A program made the position numbers and the translations under genes. A model generated the notes under the pieces. It was not told the DNA's origin. It saw nothing but the letters and a program-made list of their open reading frames with translations, and made no database searches. Positions 13,219 to 22,816 of a stretch of 32,245 nt of DNA are shown piece by piece. Within the stretch, counting starts at the first letter, position 1, and each line of letters begins with the position of its first letter. Source of the DNA: an uncultured Porphyromonadaceae bacterium (GTDB lineage: Bacteria; Bacteroidota; Bacteroidia; Bacteroidales; Muribaculaceae). The stretch covers positions 1 to 32,245 of the forward strand of contig CAMWSS010000027.1 in the NCBI GenBank assembly GCA_947177035.1, given 5' to 3'.

Positions 13219-16029
13219 TTAGTTTTCGTCGGCAGTGAGCGGGCGGTCGTTGGGGATGGCGGGGCGCTGGCGCTGGGGAGCCGGGCAGGTTGACATTGCC
13301 GCACGCATGGCTTCGGGCAGGGGGCGCAGTTCGCCTGAGGTTTCGAGGGCCTGCATGTCGGCTTTGAATTCGTCATACATGGCTTCGGTGAATATGTAGT
13401 GCTGGATGCCGTAGTCGCCTTGTTCGATGGCTGCGACGGTAAACACTCCCCAGCGTTCGAAATAGCTCCACAGGTTGTAGCCGGTGAGGCGTGACGCTTT
13501 GCGCACGAGGTTGATGATGAACGGCGCAGAGTTGGCGTCCCAGCTGACGGGATCGTTTTCCTCAGGCAGATATCCGTTTTTGACCCAGCATGATCCGGGG
13601 AAGAGTTTTTTGAACTGTGCGGTTTTGTTGATCGAGGCGTCGGTTGTCCGGTTGCCGTTGAAGATCGATGCGAGCAGTTCGTATTTGTCTACTCCGTTTT
13701 TCTTTTCGACGGTCGATCCGTCGGGGTCATCGTTGAGTCGGAGTGACTCGAAGAGGTCCATCATCAGGTCGGGGCGGGCGTCGGCTTCGGTGCGGTTGGA
13801 GTTTTCTTCCATGAAGAAGTACATCATGTTGATGTAGGGGGCGAAGATCAGCTCGCCGTTGTTAGAGGAGTATGCCTCGATGGCGTTGAGGGCCGATTTT
13901 GCGTTTTCGGAGCGCAGGGTCGGTTTCATCGGCTGGTTGATGGCGAAGTTTTTCAGTTCGTCGCTCCACCAGAATGCGCGTCCCTGTTGTGCGGCGGTTT
14001 TGCCGTCGGGGCGGCATGCCATCACGATTCCGTCGGAGTTGGCGGTTTTTGTTTCGCCCGATGCGTCGGGGTCGGTTGCCGTGCGGTCATAGTTGTCGTC
14101 GAGGAATATGCGCTGGGCTTTCACAGTCCATTTGTCTTTGGGATAGCGTCCCCAGTAGCTCGAGCTGGCGATGGGGTAGCCCATGTGGGCCACGTTGTAG
14201 GCCGAGAAGATGTTGTTGCTGACTTCGGCCATGCCTGTCCAGCAGAAGTAGGGTTTCATCTGGTGCTGGTGTCCCCATTCGTGCGACAGGCCCCAGATGG
14301 CGTCATCGTCTTGCGAGATGAGCACGTCGGGCGAGCAGACGCGATATTGGGTGTCGTATTTGAAGGTGACGCCTCGTCCGCCCTGATACATATAGTAGTC
14401 GTAGTTGACATATGCCAGGGTTTTGTTCGGCGGAACGCGGTTGTATTTTTCAAATCCGAGCAGGCGGTGTTCCCAGATGATGAGCTGGTCGAGGGTGTTG
14501 ATGTAGCGCACATATTGGTCGCGGGCATAGCGTTTGATGGCGTCTACTTCCCACACCGAGTGGACCCGCGAGCCCATCAGGTCGATGCAGGGATATACGG
14601 CGTTGTCCAGTATCTGCTGCATTTCGGCGTTGGTCTTGGTGTTTGACAGGATGCCGTTGAATGCGGCGCCGATGATGTGCACTTTGATCGGCGAGGCTTT
14701 TCCGCTGGTCATGCCTTCGGTGTCGTAGTTGTCGATGTATGCGAGTCCGTCGAATGTCGATTTGCTTCGGTCGATGACGTTGAGTCCGTTGCTGAGGGCG
14801 AATGTCTCTTCCTTGAGGTAGCCTTTTTCGTCGGGGTTGTCGGGCATGGCATACCATCCGACTACTTTCAGAGCCGATCCGCCTTTGTGTTCGGGGATTC
14901 CTTCGACCATCACTGCGTATTTTCCTTTTGAGAGCATCAGGCCGGTGGCGCCCTGTGTGCGGTCATAGTATTTTCCGGGGGCGTTCCATTGGCTGGAGAG
15001 GGTTTCGACGTTCCAGAGCGGCTCGATGTCGCTGATCATTCCTTCGCTGGAGTATGTGCCTGTTTTCAGCAGGCGTGCCATCTCTTTCAGGAAGGGGTTG
15101 CTCATGTTTTCGATCTGCGAGTCTTTGACTCCGGGCTTGAGGGCCGAGAGCAGGTTGTCGGCAAACAGCGCCATGTCGGCCACGTCGTTTGAGTTGTCGG
15201 GGCGCGTGAATTCCACTTCGGCGCATGATGCGAAGCAGCGTCCGTTGTTGTTGTCGTTGGCTCCGCTCTGGATTTCGAATCTCACTCCGACCAGGCCGGT
15301 CTGCTGGTCTTCGGGGATGGCGAATGTGTAAGGGCTTGATGTCTCGCCCAGGTCGAATATGCGTCCGCCGGCCATCGGTTCCCATTTGTTGGCCGAGTGG
15401 CTGACATAGACTTTCACCTTGCCCCAGTTTCCGTTGGTGCTTCCGTCCTGGCGGGGGAAGTAGCGTGCCGCCGTAATGTCGGTGGCTTCGTTGAAGCGGA
15501 ATGTGAGCACGGGCCAAGCCGCGGGGTTTTCAGGGTCGAAGCCCGCATAAGGCGAGTGCCATTTCGTGTTCATGTTTCCGTCGATGGTATATTCCGGCCC
15601 TTCACCGCCCTGGCTCACGCTGGCTTCGGCCGACGATGGCTTTGCTTTTGTGGCGGCCACTGCTTCGGCGGCGATCTCGCCGACGTTGATGCCGCTTTGC
15701 GTCACGGTCATTTCGGCCGTCGCGCCTGATGATGTGGTCACCGACAGGACTGCCGTGCGGCTTCCGCTGGTGTTGTTGGCGTCTACGTTCAGGATCAGTT
15801 TGCCGTGTTCGACCACCGGCTTCAGCCATGAAGCGGAGCTGACGGTATAGTCAAGACGGTGGTGGGTCTCGATTTCAAGACTTGTGGCGTCGGCGTCGCT
15901 GATGCGTATGAGCTTGTTGCCGAAGACCACCAGTCCGAATTCGTTTGCCGGAAGCGCGGTCTGAGCCTGCGCCGCCGGGACGGCGGCGATAGAGAACGCC
16001 GCAAGGCCGGAGATGATAAGGGATTTCAT
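13219..16029 (-). CDS. M60-family metallopeptidase with BACON and CBM32 domains (mucinase type)
   Basis: A 936-residue exported protein starting at ATG 16029, which gives a clean signal peptide (MKSLIISGLAAFSIAAVPAAQA). Residues about 28-112 are a BACON domain (DYTVSSASWLKP; LSVTTSSGATAEMTVTQSG). Residues about 120-275 are an F5/8-type C / CBM32 domain (YTIDGNMNTKWHSPY; VKVYVSHS). The peptidase domain follows from about 345. Its zinc site is H583-E584-W-G-H587 (LSHEWGHQHQ) with the downstream glutamate E602 in GMAEVSNN, the HExGH...E pattern of the M60/enhancin-like family. Known Bacteroides relatives of this layout are O-glycopeptidases that cut mucins at glycosylated Ser/Thr. It is divergent from the susC operon and leads the gene for a 578-residue secreted protein. 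Confidence 0.92.
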   Translation of the reverse strand: MKSLIISGLAAFSIAAVPAAQAQTALPANEFGLVVFGNKLIRISDADATSLEIETHHRLDYTVSSASWLKPVVEHGKLILNVDANNTSGSRTAVLSVTTSSGATAEMTVTQSGINVGEIAAEAVAATKAKPSSAEASVSQGGEGPEYTIDGNMNTKWHSPYAGFDPENPAAWPVLTFRFNEATDITAARYFPRQDGSTNGNWGKVKVYVSHSANKWEPMAGGRIFDLGETSSPYTFAIPEDQQTGLVGVRFEIQSGANDNNNGRCFASCAEVEFTRPDNSNDVADMALFADNLLSALKPGVKDSQIENMSNPFLKEMARLLKTGTYSSEGMISDIEPLWNVETLSSQWNAPGKYYDRTQGATGLMLSKGKYAVMVEGIPEHKGGSALKVVGWYAMPDNPDEKGYLKEETFALSNGLNVIDRSKSTFDGLAYIDNYDTEGMTSGKASPIKVHIIGAAFNGILSNTKTNAEMQQILDNAVYPCIDLMGSRVHSVWEVDAIKRYARDQYVRYINTLDQLIIWEHRLLGFEKYNRVPPNKTLAYVNYDYYMYQGGRGVTFKYDTQYRVCSPDVLISQDDDAIWGLSHEWGHQHQMKPYFCWTGMAEVSNNIFSAYNVAHMGYPIASSSYWGRYPKDKWTVKAQRIFLDDNYDRTATDPDASGETKTANSDGIVMACRPDGKTAAQQGRAFWWSDELKNFAINQPMKPTLRSENAKSALNAIEAYSSNNGELIFAPYINMMYFFMEENSNRTEADARPDLMMDLFESLRLNDDPDGSTVEKKNGVDKYELLASIFNGNRTTDASINKTAQFKKLFPGSCWVKNGYLPEENDPVSWDANSAPFIINLVRKASRLTGYNLWSYFERWGVFTVAAIEQGDYGIQHYIFTEAMYDEFKADMQALETSGELRPLPEAMRAAMSTCPAPQRQRPAIPNDRPLTADEN

Positions 16030-16094
16030 CGTGTATATAATTATTGTGTTGATTTGAGATTCGCTGTTGCGGCCGAAGGGAGTCGCGGGATGTG

Positions 16095-16163
16095 ATTCCG
16101 TCTGCAAATATACGGATTTTTTGGGAAATAATGATTGTTATTATAGTAGAAAACGGACGGAAT
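16095..16163. repeat. inverted repeat ATTCCGTC / GACGGAAT around the M60 promoter
   Basis: Perfect 8-bp arms at 16095-16102 and 16156-16163 enclose 53 bases that include the M60 gene -7 element. The arms do not extend further. A match of this size can arise by chance in a region of this length. Confidence 0.4.
16105..16112 (-). promoter_or_regulatory. candidate -7 element (TATATTTG) of the M60 peptidase gene
   Basis: The minus strand reads TATATTTG, matching TAnnTTTG, with no good -33 TTTG. The leader would be about 70 bases. An 8-bp inverted repeat (16095-16102 and 16156-16163) flanks it. A missing -33 box could mean that an activator is needed. Confidence 0.5.
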
Positions 16164-16225
16164 GCTGCTGTTGGCGGCTATTTTTTGAGTATATTGCTAT
16201 TTGTGGTGAAAAGTTTTGTGAAATT

Positions 16226-16256
16226 TTTGCAGTTCTGTGAAAAAGCGTTATCTTTG
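16226..16256 (+). promoter_or_regulatory. promoter of the susC operon (TTTG-N19-TATCTTTG)
   Basis: TTTG at 16226-16229 and TATCTTTG at 16249-16256 are 19 bases apart. The transcript would start near 16263, leaving a leader of about 110 bases before susC. The rest of the 344-base divergent region (16030-16373) holds the opposing M60 promoter and no other gene larger than the small leader frame listed separately. Confidence 0.78.
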
Positions 16257-16283
16257 TGGCTGCAAAAACTCCTTAATCGGCGT

Positions 16284-16349
16284 ATGTTTTTTGATAATCT
16301 GTGTCCGCCGTCAGCCCAAGGCGGTTGTGGCGCAGCGTTTTTGACTTAA
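16284..16349 (+). other. possible 21-codon leader reading frame with hairpin upstream of susC
   Basis: Within the predicted susC leader an ATG at 16284 opens MFFDNLCPPSAQGGCGAAFLT and stops at 16349, 24 bases before susC. A short stem, CCGCC (16305-16309) with GGCGG (16320-16324), lies inside it. There is no Shine-Dalgarno. It may be a regulatory leader peptide or a chance frame. Confidence 0.28.
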
Positions 16350-16373
16350 TTAAACTATCTTATCACAAATTCT

Positions 16374-19300
16374 ATGGGTAAAAAGTTATTGTTCTTAATG
16401 ACATTCCTGGTGGTCTCGCTCGGCCTGGCGGCTAATGTGACCATCACCGGCGTGGTCTTGGACAAAGCTGATCAAGAGCCGATACCTGGCGCGACAGTGC
16501 AGGTCAAAGCGAAAAAAGGTCAGGCCTCGCCTCATGCCACCGCGACAGATGTCGACGGCCGTTTCACTCTCTCCGTTCCTTCGGCCGGTGTGACACTTGA
16601 AATCAAATTTATCGGTATGAACACCGTTGAGGTGAAAGCTACCGAGGCTCCCATGCGTATTGAAATGGAGTCCAACACCACCCAGATGGAAGAAGTGGTT
16701 GTGACCGGCATGGGCGTGCAGGACAAGCGCCTCTTCTCGGGCGCGACCACAAAAATCAGCGCTGATGAGAGCCGACTCTCCGGCGTGAGCGACGTGAGTC
16801 GCTCGCTCGAAGGACGCGCGGCCGGCGTCAGTGTGCAGAATGTGAGCGGAACATTCGGCACCGCACCCAAAATCCGTGTGCGTGGTGCCACTTCGATCTA
16901 TGGCTCGTCCAAGCCGCTCTGGGTTGTTGACGGTGTTATTCTCGAGGATAACGTCGATCTCGGACCTGACGAACTTTCGTCGGGCGACGCCAACACCCTC
17001 ATCGCTTCGGCTATCGCCGGCATTTCGGCCGACGACATCGAGTCGTTCCAGATCCTCAAAGACGGTGCATCGACTTCAATCTATGGCGCGCGCGCCATGG
17101 CCGGTGTGATCGTCGTGACCACGAAGCAGGGCACTTCGGGTCGCACTTCAATCAACTATACCGGCGAACTCACCTATCGTCTCAAACCTTCATACCACGA
17201 TTTCAACATCTGTAACTCTCAGGAGCAGATGGGTATATATAAGGAAATGGAAGCCAAGGGCTGGCTCAGCTTCGCTTCGCTCGCCAACGCTTCGACAAGC
17301 GGTGTCTACGGCACGATGTACAAGCTCATCAACACCTACGACCCCGCAACCGGAAAATATGCACTGGCCAACACCCAGTCGGCCCGCAACGCATATCTCC
17401 GCCAGGCCGAAATGCGTAACACCGACTGGTTTGATCTGCTGTTCAACGACAATATCATGCAGACTCACTCGGTCAGCATCTCCGGCGGTACCGACAAGGG
17501 CAACTTCTACTCCTCGTTCTCATACATGAACGACCCGGGCTGGACAAAATCGTCGCAGGTCGACCGATACACCTTCAACGCCAATGCGTCATACAACCTC
17601 TCGAAGACGGTCAAGGTGTCGCTCCGCACTCAGGACAGCTATCGCTCGCAGAAAGCTCCCGGCACTCTGTCGCAGGACATCGACGTTGTCAGCGGCGCCG
17701 TGTCGCGTTCGTTCGACATCAACCCCTATTCTTATGCGCTGAACACTTCGCGCACAACTGACCCCAACGCAATCCTCACCCGCAACTATGCCGACTTCAA
17801 CATCTTCGATGAGTTGAAAAACAACTACATCGACCTGACTGTGCTCGACGTCAAGTTCCAGGGTGAACTGCAGTGGAAACCGTGGAGCTTCCTCACACTC
17901 AATGCTCTCGGATCTATCCGCTATGTGGCCACAAACCAGAATCACTATGTGACCGACCACTCCAACCAGGCCGAAGCATATCGCGCTGGTATCACTCCCG
18001 AAAACGCCACCATACGTGCGGCCAACCCCTATCTCTACACTGACCCCGACGATCCCAACTCGCTCCCGGTGTCGGTGCTTCCCGCCGGCGGTATCCTCTA
18101 TCACAACAACCGCTCCATGAAGCAGATGGACTTCCGCGCCAACGCCAACTTCCAGAAAACCTTCAACCGCGTCCACATGCTCAATGCCATGCTGGCATAT
18201 GAGGTAGCCAAGATCGACCGTGTCACCGAAGACTTCCAGGGCTGGGGCATCTGCTATGAAAACGGCAACCTCCCCTTCACCGACTGGAAACTCTTCAAGC
18301 AGATGGGCGAAGAAAACGGCGCATACTATAGCGACGTGCGCGGCCGTGCCCGCTCGATGGCTTATATCGGCACCGCCACCTATGGTTACGACAACCGCTA
18401 TATCCTCTCGGGAACCTACCGCTATGAAGGCTCCAACAAACTCGGACGTGCCAAAAAGAGCCGCTGGCTCCCGACCTGGAACGTGTCTGGCGCATGGAAC
18501 GCCGACAGCGAATCCTGGTTCGTGAACCCCGTGCTCGCCACTGCCAAACTGCGCGTCAGCTACTCGCTGACCGCCGATGCCGGCCCTGCCGACGTGTCGA
18601 ACGCAATGGCCATCTACTATCCCTCGCGCCCCTGGCGTCAGGACACCCAGGCTTATGAGCAGGCCCTCTATCTCAGCTCGCTCGCCAACTCCGAACTGAC
18701 CTATGAGAAAAAGCACGAACTTAACATCGGCGCTGACCTCGGTTTCCTCAACAACCGCATCAACCTCGTTGTCGACTGGTATACCCGCAACAACTTCGAC
18801 CTGATCGGCCAGATCTACACCGAAGGCGTCGGCGGCGAAATCCGCAAGATGGCCAACGTGGCTTCGATGAAATCTCACGGTGTTGAATTCACTCTCTCGA
18901 CCCGCAACATCCAGACTCGTGACTTCACCTGGACCACTGACCTCACATTCTCCTATGCCAAGAACAAGATCACCGATCTGAAATCACGTTCACGCGTCAT
19001 CGACCTTGTCGGCTCCACCGGTTTCCCTCTCGAGGGCTATCCCGTGCGCTCAATCTTCTCGATTCCCTTCGTAGGCCTGACTGAAGACGGTCTCCCCCAG
19101 ATCATCAACCAGAACGGCGAAGTCACCACTTCCAACATCAACTTCCAGGACTGGGAAAATCTCGGCTTCCTCAAATATGAAGGACCGGTCGATCCTCCCT
19201 ACACCGGCGGTTTCGGCAACGATCTGCGCTGGCGTGACTTCAACCTGAATATCTTCCTGACCTATGCCTTCGGCAACAAGGTGCGTCTTGATCCGGTGTT

Positions 19301-19709
19301 CTCGGCCGCTTACTCCGACCTTTCGTCGATGCCGCGCGAATTCATGAACCGCTGGGTGCAGGCCGGCGACGAAGCCCACACCACCATCCCCGCAATCGCA
19401 TCGCGCCGTCAGACCTTCAACAACAATCAGCTCGGATATGCCTACAATGCCTACAACTACTCGACCGAACGCATTGCCAAGGGCGACTTCATCCGACTCA
19501 AGGAAATCGCGCTGACATACAATATCCCCTCGACTGTCACCCGCGCTCTCCGCATCAACAACGCTTCTGTCAAGCTTGCCGCGACAAACATCTGTCTGCT
19601 CTATGCCGACAAGAAGCTCAACGGCCAGGACCCCGAATTCTTCAATGCAGGCGGTGTGGCTTCTCCCAACCCCAAGCAGTTCACATTCACTCTCCGCTTC
19701 GGACTTTAA
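16374..19709 (+). CDS. SusC/RagA family TonB-dependent outer-membrane transporter
   Basis: A 1111-residue beta-barrel transporter, normal for SusC. The signal peptide ends about residue 20 (FLVVSLGLAA). Residues about 22-100 form the carboxypeptidase-regulatory-like N-terminal domain (VTITGVVLD; PGATVQV; TDVDGRFTLSV). The TonB-box-type EEVVVTGMG is at 106-114. The plug spans about 135-253 with RSLEGRAAGVSVQN, IRVRGATSI, PLWVVDGVI and ILKDGASTSIYGARAMAGVIVVTTKQG motifs (from 227). The barrel ends in an aromatic-terminated strand (FTFTLRFGL). It imports bulky ligands together with the SusD lid and TonB-ExbBD energy. It is the first gene of a plus-strand operon, 20 bases before susD. The neighbours are peptidases rather than glycosidases, suggesting a peptide or glycopeptide ligand. 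Confidence 0.96.
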   Translation: MGKKLLFLMTFLVVSLGLAANVTITGVVLDKADQEPIPGATVQVKAKKGQASPHATATDVDGRFTLSVPSAGVTLEIKFIGMNTVEVKATEAPMRIEMESNTTQMEEVVVTGMGVQDKRLFSGATTKISADESRLSGVSDVSRSLEGRAAGVSVQNVSGTFGTAPKIRVRGATSIYGSSKPLWVVDGVILEDNVDLGPDELSSGDANTLIASAIAGISADDIESFQILKDGASTSIYGARAMAGVIVVTTKQGTSGRTSINYTGELTYRLKPSYHDFNICNSQEQMGIYKEMEAKGWLSFASLANASTSGVYGTMYKLINTYDPATGKYALANTQSARNAYLRQAEMRNTDWFDLLFNDNIMQTHSVSISGGTDKGNFYSSFSYMNDPGWTKSSQVDRYTFNANASYNLSKTVKVSLRTQDSYRSQKAPGTLSQDIDVVSGAVSRSFDINPYSYALNTSRTTDPNAILTRNYADFNIFDELKNNYIDLTVLDVKFQGELQWKPWSFLTLNALGSIRYVATNQNHYVTDHSNQAEAYRAGITPENATIRAANPYLYTDPDDPNSLPVSVLPAGGILYHNNRSMKQMDFRANANFQKTFNRVHMLNAMLAYEVAKIDRVTEDFQGWGICYENGNLPFTDWKLFKQMGEENGAYYSDVRGRARSMAYIGTATYGYDNRYILSGTYRYEGSNKLGRAKKSRWLPTWNVSGAWNADSESWFVNPVLATAKLRVSYSLTADAGPADVSNAMAIYYPSRPWRQDTQAYEQALYLSSLANSELTYEKKHELNIGADLGFLNNRINLVVDWYTRNNFDLIGQIYTEGVGGEIRKMANVASMKSHGVEFTLSTRNIQTRDFTWTTDLTFSYAKNKITDLKSRSRVIDLVGSTGFPLEGYPVRSIFSIPFVGLTEDGLPQIINQNGEVTTSNINFQDWENLGFLKYEGPVDPPYTGGFGNDLRWRDFNLNIFLTYAFGNKVRLDPVFSAAYSDLSSMPREFMNRWVQAGDEAHTTIPAIASRRQTFNNNQLGYAYNAYNYSTERIAKGDFIRLKEIALTYNIPSTVTRALRINNASVKLAATNICLLYADKKLNGQDPEFFNAGGVASPNPKQFTFTLRFGL

Positions 19710-19729
19710 TCTAACACTGCATTTTCAAA

Positions 19730-21547
19730 ATGAAGATAAATAAATTTATATACGCCTTGTCGGCTGTTGCCGTAGCGATGCTCAGCTCTTGCTCTGACTT
19801 CCTCGACACCCCCACCGACACCCGAGTGGAGTTGCAGACCACCGAACAGCTCCGTATGCTGATGAACTCGGCTTATCCTCCCTACAACTACATCTGGCCC
19901 TGCGAGCTGATGAGCGACAATATGGAGGACAACAACGCACCGGACGATAACAACATGCGCTACAATCTGGCTCCCTACAACCGTGGCGACGACGAAATGT
20001 TCCGCTTCGAACCGTGTGAGTCAGCTTCCGACACCGAAACCCCCTCGGCAATCTGGGAGGGCTACTACAACTCCGTGGCTTCTGCCAATGCAGTGCTTGA
20101 CAAGCTCAATGAATTTGAAGCCAAAAACGGATCGCTCGACGCCACCCAGCTGGCAATCAAAGGCGAGGCCCTGTTGCTCCGTTCGTTCAACCACTTCTGC
20201 CTGGCCCAGGTCTTCTGTGAAGCATATGCCGGTCCGGAACTCTCCAAAACCAAACTTGGCCTGCCTTATGTGACCAAGCCGGAAACCACCGTGAAGCCTC
20301 ACTATGACCGCGGCACTCTGGCCCAGACCTATGAACATATCGTGGCTGACCTTGAAGCCGGACTTCCGCTGATCGACAACAGCCTCTACACCGTGCCCAA
20401 GTATCACTTCAACACATCGGCCGCCTATGCCTATGCAGCACGTCTCTACCTGTTCATGCGTCAATATAAGCGCGCTTTCAACTATGCCAACATGGCATTC
20501 GGCGCTCCCAAGGTTGACGATGTCGACTCGTTCGATCCCGCTTCGGCTGTTGACCCTGCTCCTTACATGAGCGACATCTACAACAAGCTCGGCACATTCT
20601 ACTATCTCACCGACTTCGGCCTTTATCAGAACGGCATCGACAAGCAGAGCAACTTCCTGCTGATCGCCACCAATTCCGTCGCCACCCGTCACTTCTCGGG
20701 CGCTCGTCGCTATGGCGTGATCCGCAATGCGCTCAATTCAACCCTCCACGGTTCATCGCCCTCATGGTCCAGATTCAAATGGGTCACCACCAACGGCAAA
20801 GGCTCGTCGTTCACAATGCACCCCAGCTTCAATGGCTGCTCGTTCACAAACGGATCCAGTGAATACGGTCTGTTCAACGGTTGCAACATCCAGGAGCACT
20901 TTGAATATTCCGACAAGATCGCCGGCATCGGCTATCCCCACATCACCCGTCGCGAATTCTTCGGTGAAGAAACTCTCTTCGTGCGTGCCGAAGCCCGTCT
21001 GTTCCTGGGCGACACCCAGGGCGCTCTGGCCGACGTTGACGTCTGGGAGAAGAACCGCCGCAAAACTCCCGGTTCAGACGGTATGGAAGACCAGTATGTC
21101 GACCTGACTGTCGATAACATCAACACATTCTATGTGACCAACGTGCCTGCTGACCCTGAAAGCACCAAAGGCGGTGACTCGGGCTATGGCATTGCAAAGA
21201 CGATCAACATTGATCAGGTATGTCCCGAAACCGACGCCACCGTGTCTGCCGAATCCGTTATGGGCATGCTCCAGTGCATCCAGCACTTCCGTCGCATCGA
21301 GACCATCCACATGGGCTTCCGCTGGTTTGACATCAAGCGCTATGGCATTGAATTCACCCGCTATATCGGCAAAGACGCCGAAGAGATCCGTCTGACTCTC
21401 GACGACCCGCGCCGCGCCATCCAGATCCCCTCTGAAGTAGTGGCTGCCGGATTCCAGGCCAACCCGCGCTGGGAAGTCAAGAAATCAGACAATATCGAAC
21501 TCGTGGTGCCTTCGAAGCGTCCCGAAATCAGCAATAAAGCCATCTGA
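19730..21547 (+). CDS. SusD/RagB family surface lipoprotein
   Basis: A 605-residue lipoprotein with lipobox LSSC and lipidated C21 (signal MKINKFIYALSAVAVAMLSS). It has the SusD family plan: an N-terminal SusD-like domain with TPR-type helices (WEGYYNSVASANAVLDKL; KGEALLLRSFNHFCLAQVF, from about 145) and a C-terminal RagB/SusD domain with the family signature around RRIETIHMGFRWFDIKRYG (about 525-543). SusD proteins cap the SusC barrel and capture ligand at the cell surface. It is 20 bases after susC and 41 bases before the metallopeptidase lipoprotein. The ligand cannot be predicted. Confidence 0.95.
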   Translation: MKINKFIYALSAVAVAMLSSCSDFLDTPTDTRVELQTTEQLRMLMNSAYPPYNYIWPCELMSDNMEDNNAPDDNNMRYNLAPYNRGDDEMFRFEPCESASDTETPSAIWEGYYNSVASANAVLDKLNEFEAKNGSLDATQLAIKGEALLLRSFNHFCLAQVFCEAYAGPELSKTKLGLPYVTKPETTVKPHYDRGTLAQTYEHIVADLEAGLPLIDNSLYTVPKYHFNTSAAYAYAARLYLFMRQYKRAFNYANMAFGAPKVDDVDSFDPASAVDPAPYMSDIYNKLGTFYYLTDFGLYQNGIDKQSNFLLIATNSVATRHFSGARRYGVIRNALNSTLHGSSPSWSRFKWVTTNGKGSSFTMHPSFNGCSFTNGSSEYGLFNGCNIQEHFEYSDKIAGIGYPHITRREFFGEETLFVRAEARLFLGDTQGALADVDVWEKNRRKTPGSDGMEDQYVDLTVDNINTFYVTNVPADPESTKGGDSGYGIAKTINIDQVCPETDATVSAESVMGMLQCIQHFRRIETIHMGFRWFDIKRYGIEFTRYIGKDAEEIRLTLDDPRRAIQIPSEVVAAGFQANPRWEVKKSDNIELVVPSKRPEISNKAI

Positions 21548-21588
21548 TTCATTCCGTTCAATCTCCTTTTCAATAAAGACTCAACAAT

Positions 21589-22779
21589 ATGAATTTTAGA
21601 AAATATATAATGCTGTCGGTGACAGCCGGTTTTCTCGCAATGGCCTCGGCCTGCAGCGAAGATAAGCTTGGTCCCACCATCTTCCCCGACGTGTCGGACG
21701 ATGCCGATCCCACCAGCTACACCTATAAGTTCGACACCTGGGTGAACCGCGAGTATCGCGACGTCTACAATCTCGACTTCAAATACAAGATGGAAGACGT
21801 GGAAGCCGACATGAACTATAACCTTGTGCCCGCTTCCTACAACAACGCCCGCGACCTCTGCCTGCTCACCAAATACCTCTGGTTTGACGCCTACAAAGAG
21901 CTGGCCGGAGTTGACTTCCTGAAGGAATACGGCCCGCGCATCCTTCACCTGATCGGCTCGGCCGCAATCAATCCTTCGAGCGGCACCGAAATTCTCGGTC
22001 TGGCCGAAGGCGGACTCAAAGTGACCCTCTTCAAGGTCAACGAAATGGATCTGTTGAACTTCAACCAGCTCAACGAGTACTATTTCCGCACCATGCACCA
22101 TGAGTTCGGCCACATTCTCCACCAGACCAAGAGCTACCCCACCGATTTCAACCTGCTTTCAACCGGCCGTTACGACGACGGTTCATGGCAGAACAAAGCC
22201 ATCGGCTATGTGGCGTCGCTCGGCTTCATAACCCCCTATGCTTCCTCGCAGGCCCGTGAAGACTTTGCCGAAACCATCGCAAACTATGTGACCCGCACCG
22301 ACGAAGCCATGGAGCTGATCAAGTGGATGGCCGCACAAGGATGGTCAACCGGCGCCGAAGCTTCCGACGATCCCGCAGCAGATGCCGACAAACCATACTT
22401 CTGCCGCTACTATTACCCCGATGCAAATGACCCCGACAACAAGGTTTATTTCCTGTCGTCGGTTGAGAAAGATCCCGACTATCGTCCTGCCGTTGTCGGT
22501 CTCAGAAACGAATATCTCCACTCGGTGGCCGAAGTCGAGGCATATCTCGACAAACTCGCCGAAACCTATGACATCCGCGAAGTTGAAGACGAAGACACCG
22601 TTGACGGACTGGATCTCATCAACCAGAAGCAGCAGATCGTGCGCAACTGGTTCAAGGAACAGTGGAAGATCGATTTCGACAAACTCCGCGAGATCGTTCA
22701 GACCCGTCAGCAGAACTTCGACATCGAGGCGCTGCGTGCCGAAATCGACGCGATTCCCGATCCGGTGGTCGCTGAATAA
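21589..22779 (+). CDS. putative zinc metallopeptidase lipoprotein (SusCD-associated)
   Basis: A 396-residue lipoprotein with lipidated C22 (MASAC). The peptidase domain carries HHEFGHILHQ: H171, E172, H175 form HExxH, with a further H178 three residues on. A downstream conserved acidic segment (REDFAETIANYV, about 226-237) is a candidate third ligand. This fits the Bacteroidetes family annotated as 'putative zinc-binding metallo-peptidase' (Peptidase_Mx1 type), which often lies next to SusC/SusD and DUF4302 genes. The C-terminal part (about 290-396) is helical and acidic. Third gene of the operon, likely surface-exposed, cutting a proteinaceous ligand before SusCD uptake. The family is confident; activity and substrate are inferred. 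Confidence 0.88.
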   Translation: MNFRKYIMLSVTAGFLAMASACSEDKLGPTIFPDVSDDADPTSYTYKFDTWVNREYRDVYNLDFKYKMEDVEADMNYNLVPASYNNARDLCLLTKYLWFDAYKELAGVDFLKEYGPRILHLIGSAAINPSSGTEILGLAEGGLKVTLFKVNEMDLLNFNQLNEYYFRTMHHEFGHILHQTKSYPTDFNLLSTGRYDDGSWQNKAIGYVASLGFITPYASSQAREDFAETIANYVTRTDEAMELIKWMAAQGWSTGAEASDDPAADADKPYFCRYYYPDANDPDNKVYFLSSVEKDPDYRPAVVGLRNEYLHSVAEVEAYLDKLAETYDIREVEDEDTVDGLDLINQKQQIVRNWFKEQWKIDFDKLREIVQTRQQNFDIEALRAEIDAIPDPVVAE

Positions 22780-22816
22780 TCCTTAAAGTCTCAAAGACCT
22801 TAACAATTAGAAAGCA

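Noticed and set aside
17589-18878. 429-codon open frame antisense to susC
   Set aside because: It is the shadow of C-ending codons in susC; valine/glycine/histidine-rich composition, no promoter, no domain, while susC is unmistakable.
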